Below the pieces are notes generated by a model. That model worked only from the letters and a program-made list of their open reading frames with translations, made no database searches and was not told the origin of the DNA. Shown one piece after another: positions 37,242 through 46,333 of a DNA stretch of 64,000 nt. The stretch is from Verrucomicrobiota bacterium (GTDB lineage: Bacteria; Verrucomicrobiota; Verrucomicrobiia; Verrucomicrobiales; DEV007). The stretch spans positions 48,828 through 112,827 of the forward strand of contig JAGWVU010000012.1 in assembly GCA_018970725.1 (NCBI GenBank), written 5' to 3'. Positions within the stretch are counted from its first letter, which is position 1. Every line of letters begins with the position of its first letter. A program made the translations under genes and the position numbers.

Positions 37242-38636
37242 TTGAACGATCTTGACGTCAGACTTCGCGCCCTGCTGCCCCGTGGCCGGGTTCTCACTTC
37301 ACCCGCCCAGTTGGCGGCCTACGGGGCGGACGGGTTGGGATACAAGAATTACCGTCCGGACGCCGTGGTGCTTCCCGCGGACGCCGCCGAGTTGGCGGCC
37401 TTCATGCGGGGAGCCAAGCGTCTCGCCGTGCCCCTGGTGATGCGCGGGGCGGGAACTTCCCTGTCCGGCGGACCGGTGGCCGCGCAGGGAGGCGTCATTG
37501 TCCACACCTCCGCCCTGAAAGCCGTCCCCGTGATCAACGCCCACGGCTTCTGGTGCGAGGTCGAGTCCGGGGTGACCTTGAACGATCTCGACGCCATCCT
37601 CAAACCGCACGGCGTCTTTTACCCGCCGGATCCATCGAGCGGACCGGTCTGCACGCTGGGGGGAAACGTGGCTTCCAACGCGGGAGGCGCCCATTGCTTC
37701 CGATATGGCGTGACCAGTAATTACGTTCTGGGGGTCGAAGCGGTCCTTCTGGACGGCAGCGTCCACCGTTTCGGCGGTCCGGCGGGCGGGCGCGGTCCCT
37801 GGCGGGAGGATTGGAAGCGTTTCATGATCGGGTCCGAGGGCACTCTGGCAGCGTTCACCCGGTTCTGGCTCCGTCTTTTGCCCCTTCCCGAGAAGGTCTG
37901 GACGTTTCGCGCCACCTATCCCGACCTGACAACAACCGAAGCGGCGATCCATGCGCTGGTGGCGGACCCCTCGTATCCGGCCGCCATCGAGATGCTCGAT
38001 CCACGCGGGGTGGCCATGGTCGAGAGCAGCCAGATGGCTTGCGGATTGCCGGAGGGCTCGTTTCTCCTACTCGTGGAAATCGACGGTCCGGCACCGTTGG
38101 TGGACGGGCGCGTCCCTCATGTGGCGGAACTGCTCCGCCGGGCGGGATCGACGGATGTCACCTTCAGTGAAGAGGCACTCATCCGCCAGAAACTCTGGAA
38201 GGCGCGCAAAGCGGCCGGCGGGCTGCTCGGTCAACTGAGTCCGAGCTACGTGGTGCAGGACGCGGTCATCCCCAAGCGCGCCTTGGCGGAGGTCCTTCGC
38301 TTGGTCTACGACGAGGCGGACGCCGCCGGGATCCGGGTCGTCAATGTGTTTCACGCCGGGGATGGCAACCTGCACCCCAATTTCCTCTTCGATTCCCGGG
38401 TCCCCGGTGAACTGGAAAAGGTGGAGCGGATCAGCAAACATTTGATGGAGCGGGTCATCGCGGTGGGCGGCACGCTGAGTGGAGAGCATGGCATCGGCAA
38501 CGACAAGTCCGGCTACATGCCGCTTGTCTTTGGGCCGGATTCGATGCGCCTGCAGCTGGCGGTGCCGGCCGCTTTCAATCCCACGCACCAGATGAACCCG
38601 TTGAAGGTCTTCGACGACCGGCGCTTTGGCTCATGA
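37242..38636 (+). CDS. glcD: GlcD-like FAD-linked 2-hydroxyacid dehydrogenase subunit
   Basis: 464 residues. A PCMH-type FAD-binding domain (RGAGTSLSGGP, GVFYPPDPSS, TLGGNVASNAGGAHCFRYG) and an FAD-linked oxidase C-terminal domain (VFHAGDGNLHPNF, SGEHGIGNDKSGYM). The flavin subunit of glycolate or lactate oxidase complexes, feeding electrons to quinone through GlcF. TTG 37242 is the only start that keeps the N-terminal domain; no in-frame ATG precedes it. It lies 6 bases after the GntR operator, so the transcript may be leaderless. Its stop overlaps glcE by ATGA. With a KDF/KDR-type SDR under the same operator, lactate is a likelier substrate than glycolate. Confidence 0.92.
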   Translation: MNDLDVRLRALLPRGRVLTSPAQLAAYGADGLGYKNYRPDAVVLPADAAELAAFMRGAKRLAVPLVMRGAGTSLSGGPVAAQGGVIVHTSALKAVPVINAHGFWCEVESGVTLNDLDAILKPHGVFYPPDPSSGPVCTLGGNVASNAGGAHCFRYGVTSNYVLGVEAVLLDGSVHRFGGPAGGRGPWREDWKRFMIGSEGTLAAFTRFWLRLLPLPEKVWTFRATYPDLTTTEAAIHALVADPSYPAAIEMLDPRGVAMVESSQMACGLPEGSFLLLVEIDGPAPLVDGRVPHVAELLRRAGSTDVTFSEEALIRQKLWKARKAAGGLLGQLSPSYVVQDAVIPKRALAEVLRLVYDEADAAGIRVVNVFHAGDGNLHPNFLFDSRVPGELEKVERISKHLMERVIAVGGTLSGEHGIGNDKSGYMPLVFGPDSMRLQLAVPAAFNPTHQMNPLKVFDDRRFGS

Positions 38637-39580
38637 ACTCTTTCCCCCCCCTTCCAGCCGAACGTCTCTTCACTCATTTTCTCGATGAAGTGGATGGCAC
38701 GGTTTGCCTTCCCGCCACCGCGACTGCCGCGGATCTTGAAGCTCTGCTGCAACCTCACGCGCTGCGGTTCCCCCTTTTCCTCGATCCCGCCAAACCCCTG
38801 CGGGATCAGATGGCCGCGAGCACGTTCGCCCCCGCTTCCTGCCGGTTCGGGCCCTTTTGCGACAACATCCCCGGGATGAACTGGCGCCTGCCGTCGGGCC
38901 AGGTGGTCAGAATCGGCGAAAGGGTGGTCAAGACCACCACGGGTTACGATTGGCTCCGGTTTGTCCTCCACAGCGGGACGCGATACGGAGAGCCGGTCGA
39001 TTATGTGATCCGCCTCCGCCCCGATTGCGGCTTCACCCTGACGACCCGCTTTCACGGACCACCGGACCGGCTGACCGCCTGCATTCCCCAGCTCCTCGGG
39101 AATGGATGGATGCACTGGTGGGACTCCGTTGACTTAATCCACGACACGTCCGGGTGCTGTCTCAGGGTGGTCGTTCATTGCATGCCTCACGAGGCGCCCC
39201 TTTTTACCGAACGACTCGCCGCCATTGCCGCCGGGACGGCCGGAGTCACCCTCACTTCGAACGAACCCCGCCCGGACGCGCCTGACGGACTCCCCGATCT
39301 CGTGCTCAAGACGACTCCTGACCGGGCCATCACCCTGGCCGGGGAACTGGCTCCGCGCGTCTCACGAAGCCTTGCGCTTTGTTACAACGGAGTGGTCCAC
39401 GTCCACCTTCAGCCGGGCCCCGACCTACCCGAACGCACCCATGCCCTCGCCTTGGGCGTCGCCGCCGAGCTTCACGAAATGGGCGGGGACTGGCACTCCC
39501 ACCACCTGCCGGCTATCCCCCCTTCCCTCACCGAATCCTCCTGGATCTCCATCCTCGAACAAGCCCTTCATGGATCCTGA
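38633..39580 (+). CDS. glcE: GlcE-like FAD-binding subunit of 2-hydroxyacid oxidase
   Basis: 315 residues, a shortened FAD-binding protein. The segment VVRIGERVVKTTTGYDWLRFVLHSGTRYG matches the GlcE core (VVKNVAGYDL in relatives). The first part of the usual flavin-binding domain is reduced. It acts as the second flavin-domain subunit of the GlcDEF complex. It overlaps glcD by ATGA and glcF by 11 bases, so the three are translationally coupled. Less conserved than its neighbours, hence lower certainty on the name. Confidence 0.83.
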   Translation: MNSFPPLPAERLFTHFLDEVDGTVCLPATATAADLEALLQPHALRFPLFLDPAKPLRDQMAASTFAPASCRFGPFCDNIPGMNWRLPSGQVVRIGERVVKTTTGYDWLRFVLHSGTRYGEPVDYVIRLRPDCGFTLTTRFHGPPDRLTACIPQLLGNGWMHWWDSVDLIHDTSGCCLRVVVHCMPHEAPLFTERLAAIAAGTAGVTLTSNEPRPDAPDGLPDLVLKTTPDRAITLAGELAPRVSRSLALCYNGVVHVHLQPGPDLPERTHALALGVAAELHEMGGDWHSHHLPAIPPSLTESSWISILEQALHGS

Positions 39581-40778
39581 AGCGCCCTCCTCACACTTTT
39601 CCAACTGCACCCACTGTGGTTTTTGTCTGGCCGTCTGCCCGACCTACAAACTCACCGGTGATGAAAACAATTCCCCCCGCGGCCGCCTCCGTTTGTGGAG
39701 CGAGGAGGCCGCCGGACGTCTGCCCCGGGACAAATGGACGGATTTTTACACCGAGGAATGTGTCGGCTGTCTCGCCTGCGAAACCGCCTGCCCGGCCACG
39801 GTACCTTATGGCCAGATCTTCGAGCGCATCCGCCATGATCACGTGACCACGGGCCGTTCCCACCCCGGACCGGTCCTGCGTCTCGCCGCAGCCCTCGTGA
39901 CCGCCCCTTTCTGGTTCAACCTCGCCCTCCTCCCGGCCCGGTTGCTGCGCCGGTGCGGTCTCGCCTGGCCCCCTTTGCTCTTTCCCGGCCGGCCACCGCT
40001 CCTCCAGAGCAGCGCGGCCTATGCTGCCGAACTGATGCGCCTCCGGAACCCGACAGGCCCGAGGGTCGCCCTACTCACCGGTTGCCTCATGGAAGCGATG
40101 TTCCGGGAGATCAATTTCGCCACCATCCGCGTCCTCATCGAAAACAATGTCCGGGTCGTCATCCCGGAGCACCAGGGCTGCTGCGGCGCCTTTCAGGAAC
40201 ACACCGGCCTCGGGGACGCCGCCGCACTCGGGGCGCGGAACCGCAAGGCCTTCGGATCCGTCGAGGTGGACGCCATCGTGTGCAATTCCTCGGGCTGCGG
40301 CTACGCCTTGGGAAAAAGTCTCGCCCCGGACCGACCGGTCAGGGACGTCCTCGCCTTCCTTGGTGACCTCGGTCCGGTGCGACGCCAACGCGAACCGACC
40401 GACGCCACCCGGGTCTATGTCGATTTACCCTGTCATCTGGTCCACGGGCAAAAAAGCCCGGGCATTCCGGCGGCCGTGCTCGATGCCACCGGTTACCGGT
40501 GGGAGCTCGCGCCCAACGCCAGGGACTGCTGCGGTTCCGGCGGGGTTTACAACCTCCAAAAGCCGGAGAACGCCCGGGCCATCCTCGCCGGGAAGGCCGC
40601 CTTCCTCAACGAAGCGGAGGGAGCCCCCGTGGTCCTCGCCACCTCCAACCACGTTTGCATGATGCAATGGAACAGCGCGGGCAAAAGCGGATTGGTGAAA
40701 CGGCCCTACGAGGTCCGGCACGTCATCCAGCTACTCGACCCGGGGGAGTGTTTTGGGCGTGGTTCCGGCCCGGCCTGA
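39570..40778 (+). CDS. glcF: GlcF-like iron-sulfur subunit of 2-hydroxyacid oxidase
   Basis: 402 residues. Two 4Fe-4S ferredoxin motifs: CTHCGFCLAVCP (C13, C16, C19, C23) and CVGCLACETACP (C64, C67, C70, C74). Two CCG domains follow, with GCCGAF (about residue 206) and CCGSGG (about 322). It passes electrons from the flavin subunits to the membrane quinone pool; the hydrophobic stretch about 100-125 may sit on the membrane. The operon ends here, 53 bases before the iclR-type gene. Confidence 0.93.
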   Translation: MDPEAPSSHFSNCTHCGFCLAVCPTYKLTGDENNSPRGRLRLWSEEAAGRLPRDKWTDFYTEECVGCLACETACPATVPYGQIFERIRHDHVTTGRSHPGPVLRLAAALVTAPFWFNLALLPARLLRRCGLAWPPLLFPGRPPLLQSSAAYAAELMRLRNPTGPRVALLTGCLMEAMFREINFATIRVLIENNVRVVIPEHQGCCGAFQEHTGLGDAAALGARNRKAFGSVEVDAIVCNSSGCGYALGKSLAPDRPVRDVLAFLGDLGPVRRQREPTDATRVYVDLPCHLVHGQKSPGIPAAVLDATGYRWELAPNARDCCGSGGVYNLQKPENARAILAGKAAFLNEAEGAPVVLATSNHVCMMQWNSAGKSGLVKRPYEVRHVIQLLDPGECFGRGSGPA

Positions 40779-40791
40779 CCGAATTTTGCGC

Positions 40792-40831
40792 TTGAGTTTC
40801 TACATTTGCAACGGTATGCAACTATAGAAAC
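40792..40831 (+). promoter_or_regulatory. Promoter and nested palindrome directly before the IclR gene
   Basis: Two concentric inverted repeats: GTTTCTA (40796-40802) with TAGAAAC (40825-40831), and inside it TTGCA (40806-40810) with TGCAA (40817-40821). A promoter TTGAGT (40792-40797), 17-base spacer, TATGCA (40815-40820) lies within it. The ATG of the regulator follows immediately at 40832. The pattern fits autoregulation by the IclR protein and a very short or absent leader. Confidence 0.75.
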
Positions 40832-41632
40832 ATGGCCCATCAAGACTCCTCACCGGTCAAGGACTCCGGATTCAGCACCCCCAGCCTCGATCGTGCCCTT
40901 GCCGTCCTGCGCTGTCTCAGCGGTGCTTCCGCTGGATTGACGATTTCGGAGATCGCGGAGCGGCTCGGGTTGACGGTGAACTTCGTCTACCGCGTCACGC
41001 AATCCCTATTGGTCCACGGATACGTGGTGCGGGACGCGGAGAAGCGCTTCAGCGTCGGAGGGCAACTTCTGGCGCTGTGCCAGCCGGTGGTCGATGACGT
41101 GCCCCTGACGGAGGCGGCCCTGCCGCCGATGCGGTGGCTCAGCGAACAGACCGGGGAGGCGGCCCACCTCGGCATCATCAGCGGGTTCGAGGGCATCGTC
41201 CTGGAGCGCGTCATCGGGCGCGCGCTGATCAAGTTTTACGTGGAACGCGGCACCCGCTTTCCCCTGCACACAAGCGGGCCAGGCAAGGTGATGCTCGCTT
41301 TCATGCCGGAGACAGAGCGTGCCCCCATCCTCGCCGGCATGAAGTTTGAGCGCTTTCATCCGTGGACCATCTCGAACCGCAAAGACTTCCTCCAATGCCT
41401 CGCCGGGGTGCGGGAACAAGGCTGGGCGGCGGATCTGGGCGAGCATTTGGAGGGCCACAACTGCCTCGGTGCTCCGATTCTGGATGCGGACGGCAACGCG
41501 ATGGCGGCCCTGTGGATCTCGGGCCCCAGCCAACGGCTGTCCGAAGCGCGCATCGAGACCCTCGCGCCCGTGGTCAGGCAGGCCGCGGCTCTGGTCACGA
41601 CCACCCTCAACCCGGCCCTTGCCGACGCATGA
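40832..41632 (+). CDS. IclR-family transcriptional regulator
   Basis: 266 residues. N-terminal winged helix-turn-helix (about 15-78, SLDRALAVLRCLSGASAGLTISEIAERLGLTVNFVYRVTQSL in two stretches) and C-terminal IclR effector domain (about 90-255, VIGRALIKFYVERGTRFPLH, SGPGKVMLAF). IclR proteins bind small carbon-source metabolites. It stands between glcDEF and the PSCyt1/PSD1-DUF1501 genes, and its stop overlaps the first of those by ATGA, so it is probably the first gene of that operon and controls it. Confidence 0.93.
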   Translation: MAHQDSSPVKDSGFSTPSLDRALAVLRCLSGASAGLTISEIAERLGLTVNFVYRVTQSLLVHGYVVRDAEKRFSVGGQLLALCQPVVDDVPLTEAALPPMRWLSEQTGEAAHLGIISGFEGIVLERVIGRALIKFYVERGTRFPLHTSGPGKVMLAFMPETERAPILAGMKFERFHPWTISNRKDFLQCLAGVREQGWAADLGEHLEGHNCLGAPILDADGNAMAALWISGPSQRLSEARIETLAPVVRQAAALVTTTLNPALADA

Positions 41633-44600
41633 ATCCGCTTTCCCGTTCCATTGCGATTTTGGTTTTCTGCGTTGCGGGCTCGCCTTGCGCGTCCCGGGCG
41701 GTGGAGGCCGATGAGATCGCTTTCTTTGAATCGCGGGTGCGCCCTGTGCTGGTGATGCATTGCTACGAGTGCCACAGCGGGGACGAGGCGAAGGGCGGGT
41801 TGCGCCTCGACTACCGGGCCGGTTTTGCAAGAGGGGGCCGCCATGGTGCGCTGGTGAATCCGGGCGCGACGGACAAGAGTCTGCTGCTGCAAGTCCTCCG
41901 TCACGAGCGCGCCGACCTGAAGATGCCCAAAGGAGCGGACAAATTGCCCGACCCCGTCCTCGCGGATCTCACGCGCTGGGTGCGTCTGGGAGCGCCCGGC
42001 TTGTCGGAGAATCCACCAGCCGCCCGCGAGGCCGCCTCGGAGGAATGGCAGGCCAAGCTGGCCAAGCGGCGCACCCATTGGGCCTGGCAGCCGCTGCAAC
42101 ATCCCACCGTGCCGCTTCTGGATGGGCCCCATTCCCCGGAGCACCCGGTCGATCGCTTTCTCGTCGCGAAAATGCGGGAGCAGGGCTTGGAGCCCGCCCC
42201 GCCCGCGTCCCCGTCGGCCCTGCTGCGCCGCCTCAAGTTCGCCTTGGTGGGCCTTCCGCCGACGGAGGAGGAGATGGCGGCGTTTCTACAGCACGCATCG
42301 CCTGCGGAATCCATGATCGATCGCCTTCTGGAAAGCCCGCAGTTCGGCGAACACTGGGCCACCTACTGGCTCGATTTGATGCGCTTTGGCGAGACGGGCG
42401 GTTATGTGCGCGATTACCCGATCCCGCAGGCTTGGAGGTATCGGGACTACGTGATCCGCGCCTTCAATCAGGATCTGCCGTATGATCGTTTCCTCCAGGA
42501 GCATGTGGCCGGCGATCTGCTGCCGCCCCGGCTCAATGCCGCGCTCCAGATCAACGAGGCTCCGCTCGGCACCGGATTCCTGCGCCTGATGGAAGTGTCT
42601 TCCACGGCCTCGGACGTCGGGATCGAGGAGGCCCAGATCGTCGAAAACCAGATCGACACGCTTTCCAAGGCTTTCCAAGGTCTCACGGTGGCCTGCGCCC
42701 GATGCCACGACCACAAATTCGACGCCATCTCCACCGCGGACTACTACGCCCTCTTCGGCGTGCTCGCCAGTTCACGCCCCAGTCAGGTGATTCTGGATTC
42801 GCCCGGGGTCAGGAACCACGGGGTCATGGAGATAACATCCACCAAGGAGCAGCTCAGGAGCCAACTGCTCGCGCTCTGGAAGGAAGACGTCGGCCATGAG
42901 ACCGCCGCCCTGCAAATCTGGCTCCAAACTGGTGCGAGCAGCAAGCCAGCCAAAACGCCCTTCTGGGGCCGGGTCCTGCTGCGGGAGAAGGTGGAGCGCG
43001 CCGATCCGGGGCACCTCTTTTCGCACCTTCGACAAACGCCCGAAGGGCAGCCTTGGGAAGACGCGGCCGCTGTATGGCTCAATGAGCAGCGGCGCGAATC
43101 TACGGCTCGCGAGGCACGCAACCGGAGCAAGTTCACCACCACCGCGGATTTTCGCCGGAGTGACGCGGACTGGCATCTCTCCGGGGTGCGCCCGGACCAT
43201 CTCTGGAGCGGCGGGAGCGACTTCGCGCTGCAACCGGAGGGCAAGGACCTGGTCGATCGCTTTCTGCCCCCGGGCCTCCACTCCGACCGCCTGACCCGGA
43301 AGCACGGTGCCATCGCGCGTTCCCCGGATTTTTCGCTGGGAACGAAGTTTGTCAGTCTGCGGGTGGCGGGTGGATCGGCGGCCCACGTGCGCCTCATCCA
43401 AAACAACTTCCAGCAGATGGAGAACGTTGCGCAACTCAACAAAGTGGCGCACTTCGAATCGCGCTTTCCCGTATGGATCACGGTGCCGGTGGGGCATCAA
43501 CCGAATTGGCAGGGCCGTCGCTCTTATCTGGAGATTCTCACCAAGGACGATGTCGCCCATTTCCGTCGATCCGAGACGGGCGGAAAACCGTTTCAAGAGA
43601 TTGTCATGAAGGAGACCGCCGGCCGTTCCTGGTTTGGCGTGGAACAGATCGTGGAGCATCAGACCCCGGGTGTGCCGGAGGATGAACTGCGGTTGAGTTT
43701 GCGCTTCGCCCCGGAGAGCGGCGCCTGGACCGCGAAATCGGTCGCGGTGCATTGGCGCAACGTGTGTCTTGCGGCGCTGGAGCGCTGGAGCCGTGATGCG
43801 GCGGATGCGGAGGATGCGGACCTGCTGAACTGGTTGCTGGAGCACGGCGCCCTGCGCAATCAGTTGGCGCAACTCCCCGGGGACGTGGCCGGACTGGCGG
43901 AGCGGTATCGCGCGCTCGAATCCGCGGTGCCGCGTTTCCAGCGTGCCTCGGCCATCGTGGCGGAGGGGCCGGGGTTCGATTCCCCGGTGCATCGCCGTGG
44001 ATCGCCGGATTCACCCGGTGAAGTGACCCCGCGTCGTTTCCTTGAAGTCATTCATGGTCCAGAGGGTTACACCGGGGGATCGCAGGCCCGGCTCGAACTG
44101 GCCCGTGACCTCACCTCGCCGGATAATCCCCTGACCGCCCGCGTCATGGCAAACCGGATATGGCGCTGGATCTTCGGCCAGGGTCTCGTGGCCACCGTCG
44201 ACAACTTCGGTGTCATGGGTGAAAGCCCGAGCCATCCCGAGTTGCTCGATTACCTCGCCCGCTACCTCATGGAGCAGGATTGGTCGGTCAAAGCCTTGAT
44301 CCGTCATCTGGTCACGAGCCGGGCTTTTCAAGCGGAGAGCCTCGCCTCCGCCAGGGCAAGGCAAGTGGATCCGGCTAACCGACTTCTCTCGCACATGCCG
44401 GTGCAGCGTCTCCGGGCCGAGGCGGTGCGCGATGCCATCCTCGCGGTCTCCGGCACCCTGGATCCAACGATGTTCGGCTACACCGGCCCGGCGAATCCCA
44501 GCGAAAGCGCCAACCAGGCCAGCCCCCGTCTGCGGCGCGGGGTTTATCAATACATCAAACGCGAGGCGCTCGATCACATGATGCTCATGTTCGATGCGCC

Positions 44601-44943
44601 GGAACCATCCCGCACCCAGGGCGACCGAGAGACCAGCAGCGTGCCGGGGCAATCGCTCCTCATGCTGAACAGTTCCCTGGTCCATCAGCAGGCCGCCGCC
44701 TGGGCCGCGAAGGACTTGAAGCTCCGCAAGGGATTCTCCAGCGAGCAGCGCATCGAACATCTCTTCACCTCAGCGCTCGGCCGCCAGCCCTCGACGCAGG
44801 AAGTGCAATCGCTCGTCGAGTTCCTCGACAACCAGGCCGAGGCCTACGCCCTCCCGCTCGCGGCGCGCGGATCGGACCCGCGGCTTTGGGCGGACCTTTG
44901 CCACGTCCTTTTCAACGCCAAGGAATTTCTCTACATCCCCTGA
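41629..44943 (+). CDS. PSCyt1-DUF1549-DUF1553 (PSD1) exported cytochrome protein
   Basis: 1104 residues with a signal peptide (1-23). PSCyt1 region with heme motif CYECH (45-49); DUF1549 (about 165-385; FALVGLPPTEEE, WATYWLDLMRFGET) ending in a second heme-like CARCHDHKFDAI (about 357). A middle beta-rich insert (about 500-760) follows, then DUF1553 (about 815-1090; NPLTARVMANRIWRWIFGQG, SPSHPELLDYLA). Exported, probably with two c-type hemes. The family is abundant in PVC bacteria and its reaction is not established. Translationally coupled to the IclR gene; the DUF1501 gene follows after 7 bases. Confidence 0.92.
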   Translation: MNPLSRSIAILVFCVAGSPCASRAVEADEIAFFESRVRPVLVMHCYECHSGDEAKGGLRLDYRAGFARGGRHGALVNPGATDKSLLLQVLRHERADLKMPKGADKLPDPVLADLTRWVRLGAPGLSENPPAAREAASEEWQAKLAKRRTHWAWQPLQHPTVPLLDGPHSPEHPVDRFLVAKMREQGLEPAPPASPSALLRRLKFALVGLPPTEEEMAAFLQHASPAESMIDRLLESPQFGEHWATYWLDLMRFGETGGYVRDYPIPQAWRYRDYVIRAFNQDLPYDRFLQEHVAGDLLPPRLNAALQINEAPLGTGFLRLMEVSSTASDVGIEEAQIVENQIDTLSKAFQGLTVACARCHDHKFDAISTADYYALFGVLASSRPSQVILDSPGVRNHGVMEITSTKEQLRSQLLALWKEDVGHETAALQIWLQTGASSKPAKTPFWGRVLLREKVERADPGHLFSHLRQTPEGQPWEDAAAVWLNEQRRESTAREARNRSKFTTTADFRRSDADWHLSGVRPDHLWSGGSDFALQPEGKDLVDRFLPPGLHSDRLTRKHGAIARSPDFSLGTKFVSLRVAGGSAAHVRLIQNNFQQMENVAQLNKVAHFESRFPVWITVPVGHQPNWQGRRSYLEILTKDDVAHFRRSETGGKPFQEIVMKETAGRSWFGVEQIVEHQTPGVPEDELRLSLRFAPESGAWTAKSVAVHWRNVCLAALERWSRDAADAEDADLLNWLLEHGALRNQLAQLPGDVAGLAERYRALESAVPRFQRASAIVAEGPGFDSPVHRRGSPDSPGEVTPRRFLEVIHGPEGYTGGSQARLELARDLTSPDNPLTARVMANRIWRWIFGQGLVATVDNFGVMGESPSHPELLDYLARYLMEQDWSVKALIRHLVTSRAFQAESLASARARQVDPANRLLSHMPVQRLRAEAVRDAILAVSGTLDPTMFGYTGPANPSESANQASPRLRRGVYQYIKREALDHMMLMFDAPEPSRTQGDRETSSVPGQSLLMLNSSLVHQQAAAWAAKDLKLRKGFSSEQRIEHLFTSALGRQPSTQEVQSLVEFLDNQAEAYALPLAARGSDPRLWADLCHVLFNAKEFLYIP

Positions 44944-44950
44944 CCTTCCG

Positions 44951-46333
44951 ATGAAACCTTCGCCCCCCAGCCGCCGCTCTTTTCTGCAAACCAGCGCCTC
45001 GGGCTTCGGCTGGCTCGCGCTCCAATCGCTCTGGGCGGACCGCTCCTTCAGCTCGCCGGTTTCCTTGGGCGCCCCCCACCACGCCCCGAAAGCAAAGCGT
45101 GTCGTCTGGATCTTCCTCGACGGCGGGCTCTCGCATCTCGACAGCTTTGATCACAAGCCCCGCCTCAATCAGGACCACGGCAAGCCGTTGCCAGTCGCCG
45201 GAAAAAAGGAAGATATCACCGGACGCACCACCAACGCGATCCTCGGCAGTCCGTTCCCCTTCCAGCGCTATGGCAAGTCCGGGAAAATGGTGAGCGATCT
45301 CTTCCCACACATCGGCTCCCGCGTGGACGATCTCACTTTTCTCCACGCGGTCCACGGCCCTTCCCCCGACCACGAGAGCGCCATCGGCATGCTCCATGGT
45401 GGCTCCCTTTTGCAAGGGTTTCCCAGCGTCGGGTCCTGGGCCCACTACGGACTCGGTTCGGAAAATCAGAATCTGCCCGGCTTTGTCGTCATGGGCTCGC
45501 GCAAGCGCATGTATCGCACCAGTGGCTTCCTGCCGCCCGTCCACCAAGGCTCACCTTTTTTTCAGGACCCGGCCCACCCGTTGGCCGACCTCGTGATGGC
45601 GGAAAAACTCAAGTCCCTGCAGCACAACAAGATGCAGGCGGTGGCGCAGCTCGACCGTGGTTTCCTCGAGGCCTCCGCCCAAAACCAGATCATCGAGGCC
45701 GCGATCGCCAATCACGAAAAGGCCTACGCCATGCAGGATGCCGTGCCCGAGGCCACCGATCTCACCAAGGAAAGCGCCACTACCCTCGCGCTCTACGGCG
45801 TCGGCGCCGAACACAAGGAGACCGATGCCTTTGGCAGGCAATGCCTCGTCGCCCGCCGGTTGCTCGAACGCGGCGTCCGCTTCATCGAGATCGTCAGCAA
45901 CGGTTGGGACCAGCACGGCGATCTCCACAACCTCCACGCCAAAAACGCTCGCGCCATCGACCGCCCCGTCGCCGGACTCTTGCAGGACCTGAAAGGGCGC
46001 GGCTTGCTCGAGGACACGCTCGTCGTCTTCGCCACCGAGTTCGGCCGCACGCCCAACACCGAGGGAGGCGGCGACAAACCGGGTCGCGACCACCATCCCT
46101 GGGGCTTTACCATCTGGTTGGCCGGGGCGGGCCTTCGCCCCGGAACCAGCCACGGCCGACTCGACGACTTCGGCTATTTCCCCGTCGATGGCGCCGTCGA
46201 CATCCACGATATCCACGCCACCCTGCTCCACCTCCTCGGCATCGACCACGAGCGCCTCACCTACCGCTACTCCGGTCGGGATTTCCGCCTCACGGATGTA
46301 CACGGCAACCTTGTGAAAGAGATCCTCGCATGA
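44951..46333 (+). CDS. Tat-exported DUF1501 protein
   Basis: 460 residues. Twin-arginine signal SRRSFLQTSASGFGWLAL at the N-terminus. The rest has the alkaline-phosphatase-like fold of the DUF1501 family: RVVWIFLDGGLSHLDSFDHK, GPSPDHESAIGMLHGG, TEFGRTPNTEGGGDKPGRDH, HATLLHLLGIDHE and GRDFRLTDVHG. The conserved Asp/His positions would bind metals. DUF1501 genes almost always sit beside a DUF1549/1553 gene, as here; the job of the pair is unknown. Its stop overlaps the next start by ATGA. Confidence 0.93.
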   Translation: MKPSPPSRRSFLQTSASGFGWLALQSLWADRSFSSPVSLGAPHHAPKAKRVVWIFLDGGLSHLDSFDHKPRLNQDHGKPLPVAGKKEDITGRTTNAILGSPFPFQRYGKSGKMVSDLFPHIGSRVDDLTFLHAVHGPSPDHESAIGMLHGGSLLQGFPSVGSWAHYGLGSENQNLPGFVVMGSRKRMYRTSGFLPPVHQGSPFFQDPAHPLADLVMAEKLKSLQHNKMQAVAQLDRGFLEASAQNQIIEAAIANHEKAYAMQDAVPEATDLTKESATTLALYGVGAEHKETDAFGRQCLVARRLLERGVRFIEIVSNGWDQHGDLHNLHAKNARAIDRPVAGLLQDLKGRGLLEDTLVVFATEFGRTPNTEGGGDKPGRDHHPWGFTIWLAGAGLRPGTSHGRLDDFGYFPVDGAVDIHDIHATLLHLLGIDHERLTYRYSGRDFRLTDVHGNLVKEILA

